Assembly: GCA_905202595.1 (NCBI GenBank)
Contig: CAJKSP010000056.1
Location: 1 to 12,069, forward strand
Direction of reading: 5' to 3'
DNA: 12,069 nucleotides
DNA from: an uncultured Sutterella sp.
GTDB taxonomy: Bacteria > Pseudomonadota > Gammaproteobacteria > Burkholderiales > Burkholderiaceae_F
In this document: in pieces, positions 8,801-12,069 of the stretch
Layout: each line of letters starts with the position of its first letter
Numbering within the stretch: the stretch's first letter is position 1
Notes under the pieces: model-generated
What the model saw: the letters and a program-made list of their open reading frames with translations, nothing else
The model's database searches: none
Told to the model about the DNA's origin: nothing
Translations under genes and position numbers: made by a program

Positions 8801-11800
8801 CCTGGATTTGAAAAAATCGGCCGTTCTCGCCGCTAATGATGCCGCCTGGCGCTTCGAGGGCTGCAATCAGCTCTTCGACACCATCGTCGGCGATCGATGC
8901 CCGGCCAATCCGGCGCTCTTCGGCGCCGTCAAAGTTGCGATACCGAAGCCGCCGGCCGTCGATTTTGAAGCCGGCGTGCTTCGTGCGCGAAACGCCGTCC
9001 GCACGTCGCTGAGCCAATCCGACGATTATCAGAAGCTCATCGACTTGGGCGTGTGGAACCGCTGCGGCACCTATGCACTGGAGCAAAACGGCTACTTTGC
9101 AGCGGCCGAGCATACCGCGCAGCTCCTGAAAGATGTGCGCCGAAGCCATGAGCGCGACTTCGAGAAAGGGTTCATCAATGTGCTGGCCAGCTCTACGACG
9201 ATGGAAATGGGCATCGACCTCGGCGAAATCGGCGCCGTCATTCTTCATGGCGTGCCGCCGCATCCGGCGAACTATCTGCAGCGAATCGGCCGAGCCGGCC
9301 GCCGCAAGGAAACGCGCATCAATTCCCTCACCATCTGCCGCAGCAGAAGCCGCGACCGGGCAGTGTTCGCTGAACCCGACTGGGCGCTCGTCGAAGGGCA
9401 GCCCGAAATGAACATTTCGCTGCATTCGCCTGTCATCGTTGAACGCCACGTCGCCGCCGAGCTGCTGAGCGTCTTTCTCATGTCGGACCCCGACTCGCAC
9501 GACGGCCTCGATCTCAAGACCTGGCTCAACGGCGTTCAGGATCAATTCCGCAAATGGCTCAATGAGCCGGCATCGGATCTGGAAAAGCGGCTCAAGCTGC
9601 TGGTGCGCCGATCATGCCTCGAGGGCCGCAGCTTCCGCGATTTGGTCCAACATGCGGCCGACATGATCTTCAAGGCCTCAAAGCGCGCTGCTGATCAGAT
9701 CGAACAGTATCGCCGCCGCAAGGCGGAAGCGAATGCCTGCATGAAGGATCAGGCATATGCCGCCTCGCTCTCCCGTCAGGAACGGCGGCTCGAGAATCGC
9801 AATCTCCTCGAATATTTGACGGAAGAGCTTGTGCTCCCCAGCAGCATCCGTGTCGTCAATACGCTGAGCTTCGACCCGAAAATCTCGGAGGCCGAAGACG
9901 ACGGCAGCAAGCCATCCAGCCGGCATCGCAATCTGCCAAGCCGCGAAAGCCGCACCGGCCTCTTTGAATATGCGCCCGGCGCCTCCGTCATCATTTCCGG
10001 CACGAACTACGTTTCGACCGGCGTGCAGATGGACTGGACGCCGCCTGCGTCGGAACAGTCGGCGCAGAAGATTCACGCGATGAAGAAGATCTTCTCGTGC
10101 CGGCATTGCGGACACCGCTTTGCCGAGCCGATTTCAGAAGCATCCGCTCGATGCCCGAACTGCGGCTGCGAGACGAGCTTCAGCACTGCAGCCGTTCTGC
10201 CGACGGGCTTTACAGTCTCGAATGATGACTGGCCGAACAAAGACCTCAATACGCACCAATACGTGCGCACTGATCCGAACATTTCGATGGATGAGCCTTG
10301 GACGCCGCTCGACTCAGCCGGACGAATTGAAGCCCGCGCGAGCGGCGAAGCCTCGTTCCTAGCGGTCAACGAAGGCTGCGAAAAAGGCCAGCGCCCCCGA
10401 CGCTTTGCACTCTGCCTCGCTTGCGGCTTTGCTCAGCTGATGCCGGGCGAAGGCGAATGCCTCGACAACTGGAAGCGCCATCGTCCCATCGGCCCCACGT
10501 CGAGCCAATTCATGACCCAAGACGGCTACTGCATCGGCGGCACACAGGGTCACCAATATCTTTTTGAAGAAAATATCGCTTTCGCGGCCGAGTGGAAGAC
10601 GGACTGCCTGCAAATCCGCTTCTCGCAGCTGCAGGGGCTCTTTGAAGATGATGCGGACAAGACGGATTCCAACCCCAAAGCGCAGCGCCGCATGCGATTC
10701 AAGAGCGCAGGCATCGGCATAGCGGTCAGTCTTCGGCATGCCATCGCCGCGCGGTTCCGCATTTCGGAAGATGAAATTCTCTTCACCACTACGCCGCCGC
10801 GCGAAGGAGGCTCCAAGCAGCTTGTCGTATCGCTCTTCGACCGTTCGATGGGCGGCTACTGCAGCGCAGCCGCCGATGATCTGCCCAACCTTTTCCGCGC
10901 CGCGCTGAAGCTGCTTCACTGTCCCAACCACTGTCCAGACGCCTGCTCTTCCTGCATCCTGCAGTTTGACGCCGAACGCGACGGCGTAACGCTCAACCGC
11001 CATGACGCGCTGGCCGTGCTGCAGGCAAATGGCGCCGGCAGCCTGGCTGATGCCGAAGCAGGCTTCGCCGGCAGCGAAACTGCACCGCTCGCGCGCCCAT
11101 TCTCAGACAGCTTCCTTGCCTTGGCGGAATCCGCCGGCGAAGGAGAAGCGATCCTCTTCGCAGACGGCTCCAATCTTGACGGACTGGCGCCGGCAGCAAC
11201 TGCCGTCGTCAGCCTTGCAGAATCGCTTGCCAAGCTGCCGGGCATTCGCACAACCATCGCCGCCGTCGGCTTTGAATGGAAAAGTCTCTCGAGCGAAGCG
11301 CAAAACGAACTGCACCGCCTCTGCAGCCTCAATGTTCGATTTGCCGCTGCAGAATCGTGCAAAGCGATCGGTGCGCTGCCTATTCGCCGCAGCGGATTCG
11401 CCCTCAGCGGAGGCAATCAGGCAGAAGCCGGCCTCGCTGTGCTTGCAGCGGCATTTGTCAGCGGCAGCAAGACGACGCCCTCCAGCGCGGCGCATGCCTT
11501 TGTGCTCTGCGGTCCTGCCGAAGAAACAGCTTCCCGGGCGGACAGCTGGCGCTACGACGGCGGCGCCGTCCGCATGCTCGAAGGCGTAACGACCGCTTCC
11601 CTGCTGCCGAAGCTGACTGATGCAGCGCCCCCTACCTACCAGGCGCCTGAAGCTGAAGTGCAGAAGCCGGCTGCCGGCATCGTGTCAAAATTCTCTGTTG
11701 AGGGATTCACTTTCCTCAACTTCGGCCCCAAGCTGCTCTCAGCCGTATGCGCAGCCATGAACGCAGACGCTTTGGAGGACATCGTCGAGTCGACGGCAGA

Positions 11801-12002
11801 AGAAGTGGTCTACTCAGACCGCTATCTTGAACGCGTCGGCGATGCCGCGCTTGTTCTCTCCATCTTCGAAGCCCTTCGGGCAAGCGAATGGGGTGCGCCT
11901 GAAACGCAGTTCTCCATTCGCACCTGCGTGCCCAAGAACCGGCGGTGCACTCGCTATTCCTTCCCAGAAAAGCTTTATGAAACCTGGGGATGCTCTGATT
12001 AA
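5853..12002 (+). CDS. druE: DruE-like giant DEAH-box helicase with C-terminal DUF1998
   Basis: This is a 2049-residue superfamily 2 helicase, the motor of Druantia systems. Motifs in order: a Q-like YSHQLEAF element, Walker A GTGSGKT (127-133), Ia LYPLNALINSQ (163-173), Ib TNSSMLERML (from 232), DEAH (265-268), SAT (302-304), IV LLSFTDSRQG (693-702), V STTMEMGID (1114-1122) and VI QRIGRAGRR (1143-1151). All expected catalytic residues are present. The two RecA folds are separated by a long insert containing cysteine groups C445/C450/C475/C477/C487/C490 and C642/C645, plus an acidic low-complexity linker (about 513-592). Further cysteine pairs are at 1416/1419 with 1434/1437, and at 1521/1524. 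The DUF1998 cluster is C1690/C1694/C1698/C1701, probably metal-binding. The C-terminus has a YSDRYL motif (1987-1992). The start is the ATG at 5853 with a weak GAGA 7 nt upstream; a TTG at 5829 would add 8 residues. DISARM DrmA and other DUF1998 helicases are the alternatives, but size and the druH neighbour favour DruE. Confidence 0.85.
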   Translation: MNNNTYWSELLPHLRHRSVNEAVSSVFFQNEPLNRWLRRTLSESASNAKTPADQARAANALLGDPLFEAVFPWKQSGKSVPDMLREGLFSQETNEKLELVPPYSHQLEAFRLLLARDKRNSVVISSGTGSGKTECFMLPIIEDLVREQTAGTLRRKGIRALFLYPLNALINSQRDRLTKFTQPFGGSITYCLYTGELEEARSDQLQKYQQDHPEELPTRKAMREKVPHLLLTNSSMLERMLLRPKDQPMIEATKKHHTFRWIVLDEAHTYIGTRAAEMALLLRRVLNAFDTDPSQVHFVATSATVASDNREAQEKLRRFLADLSGAPLDNIHLILGERSLPKPVEVERLHDDEALDDLFALKNVPGDDGLAAHLRRSRTAMRIRNEFIRAPHYLMLSDLQQRIGLQTPEEALKWLDLLTAPEGKNTLLPLRLQQMMSTTDVFNVCPDPNCSAKDEELRDPAWRFGQVYLDGRRTCRCGAPLFPLAACPHCSAVSLRADRLLTADGEEKLVRPDDESDAAVGWMRFESEGGSDLEQSVAAAQEALGTPDEASNAPHSESEEARIEEMSEPLDASDSLIASTADADNAENASDDQLYAMPVLITNEPPSQEAVGFCLSWKTEKGEEKTAELAVRERQEDRRIPCPACGERQAPAQYYLRRISGRYANALIPLLLDYSAVPDNERAGDRPMSGKKLLSFTDSRQGTAKTAALIEREGERSFVLSRVSRMLTPMPMPETTQQEIERWRSSLGTVPPEVRSMIETQIQVLAAPYQGAKKPWSSVLEAISNEIESNKSGKLRNLLSSLRTNKTNCSPEEAADILLLREFGFRPVNGVNLETCGLVKVEYPALTNLNPPARLQERFTREEWQRYLKLVLDFFVRWQHAIAMPSKWTTLSGSSRVFQKTILPPNSENKAGKHQVRWPRAQLESQRTSRMVRLTAAILGIDLENATREKIDLINDVLEAAFRALKNEANILEASSEAGAGYCLDLKKSAVLAANDAAWRFEGCNQLFDTIVGDRCPANPALFGAVKVAIPKPPAVDFEAGVLRARNAVRTSLSQSDDYQKLIDLGVWNRCGTYALEQNGYFAAAEHTAQLLKDVRRSHERDFEKGFINVLASSTTMEMGIDLGEIGAVILHGVPPHPANYLQRIGRAGRRKETRINSLTICRSRSRDRAVFAEPDWALVEGQPEMNISLHSPVIVERHVAAELLSVFLMSDPDSHDGLDLKTWLNGVQDQFRKWLNEPASDLEKRLKLLVRRSCLEGRSFRDLVQHAADMIFKASKRAADQIEQYRRRKAEANACMKDQAYAASLSRQERRLENRNLLEYLTEELVLPSSIRVVNTLSFDPKISEAEDDGSKPSSRHRNLPSRESRTGLFEYAPGASVIISGTNYVSTGVQMDWTPPASEQSAQKIHAMKKIFSCRHCGHRFAEPISEASARCPNCGCETSFSTAAVLPTGFTVSNDDWPNKDLNTHQYVRTDPNISMDEPWTPLDSAGRIEARASGEASFLAVNEGCEKGQRPRRFALCLACGFAQLMPGEGECLDNWKRHRPIGPTSSQFMTQDGYCIGGTQGHQYLFEENIAFAAEWKTDCLQIRFSQLQGLFEDDADKTDSNPKAQRRMRFKSAGIGIAVSLRHAIAARFRISEDEILFTTTPPREGGSKQLVVSLFDRSMGGYCSAAADDLPNLFRAALKLLHCPNHCPDACSSCILQFDAERDGVTLNRHDALAVLQANGAGSLADAEAGFAGSETAPLARPFSDSFLALAESAGEGEAILFADGSNLDGLAPAATAVVSLAESLAKLPGIRTTIAAVGFEWKSLSSEAQNELHRLCSLNVRFAAAESCKAIGALPIRRSGFALSGGNQAEAGLAVLAAAFVSGSKTTPSSAAHAFVLCGPAEETASRADSWRYDGGAVRMLEGVTTASLLPKLTDAAPPTYQAPEAEVQKPAAGIVSKFSVEGFTFLNFGPKLLSAVCAAMNADALEDIVESTAEEVVYSDRYLERVGDAALVLSIFEALRASEWGAPETQFSIRTCVPKNRRCTRYSFPEKLYETWGCSD

Positions 12003-12039
12003 ATCGGCCTGAAAAGGTTCATTGCACGGGCCGACGAAA

Positions 12040-12068
12040 TTGCATAAAAATCATACATACGATAGAAT
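12040..12068 (+). promoter_or_regulatory. Possible promoter of a gene beyond the right edge
   Basis: TTGCAT (12040-12045) and TAGAAT (12063-12068, five of six matches to the -10 consensus) are separated by exactly 17 nt in an A+T-rich stretch that begins 37 nt after the druE stop. The -35 matches at only three positions. The TGCATAAAAAT part resembles an arginine-repressor (ARG) box half, but it is imperfect. The gene it would serve lies outside the window. Confidence 0.35.
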
Positions 12069-12069
12069 C

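Noticed and set aside
5853..12002. Assignment to DISARM (DrmA), BREX or a Dpd system
   Set aside because: No DrmB, DrmC, methyltransferase, PglZ or 7-deazaguanine modification gene is present. The helicase is much longer than DrmA and its partner has the DruH pattern.
12004..12034. Inverted repeat TCGGCC/GGCCGA after the helicase as a terminator
   Set aside because: The loop is 19 nt and no T-run follows the distal arm, so a rho-independent terminator is not supported.
1..12069. CRISPR array, tRNA or other structured RNA genes
   Set aside because: No regularly spaced repeats and no tRNA-like cloverleaf sequence were seen by eye on either strand.

Overview
The window carries a two-gene core that I read as a Druantia type III-like anti-phage locus (DruH + DruE). 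It is preceded on the same strand by a smaller gene with DNA-binding-like segments, and flanked on the left by what looks like a decayed IS200/IS605 insertion. The coding DNA is clearly G+C-rich, starts are mostly ATG with recognisable Shine-Dalgarno sites, and the proteins read like those of a proteobacterium. A gut-type Burkholderiales is my weak guess, but no phylogenetic marker gene is present.

Layout. Positions 2-316 (minus strand) hold a broken reading frame that resembles the C-terminal end of a TnpB/OrfB protein. It runs leftward into a perfect hairpin (15-34) typical of IS200/IS605 ends. Positions 317-655 are more A+T-rich, contain no convincing gene, and carry a possible promoter just before the first intact gene. 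Gene 1 (656-1591, 311 aa) is an unnamed protein with a winged-helix/HTH-like segment in the middle and a second possible helix-turn-helix near its end. A long spacer of 496 nt (1592-2087) follows, with no visible terminator. Gene 2 (2088-5777, 1229 aa) matches the DruH / STY4851-like family. After 75 nt comes gene 3 (5853-12002, 2049 aa), a giant DEAH-box helicase with several cysteine clusters and a C-terminal DUF1998 domain (DruE). A promoter-like sequence at the right edge (12040-12068) suggests an unrelated gene begins beyond the window.

How the genes may work together. DruE supplies the ATP-driven nucleic-acid motor and metal-binding modules. DruH is the obligatory partner that defines the type III subtype. 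Gene 1 is plausibly a local regulator or accessory specificity factor. I know of no settled mechanism for Druantia, so roles beyond the helicase are inference. What may be less described here is the extra upstream gene with its long spacer, and some unusual features of the DruE C-terminus.
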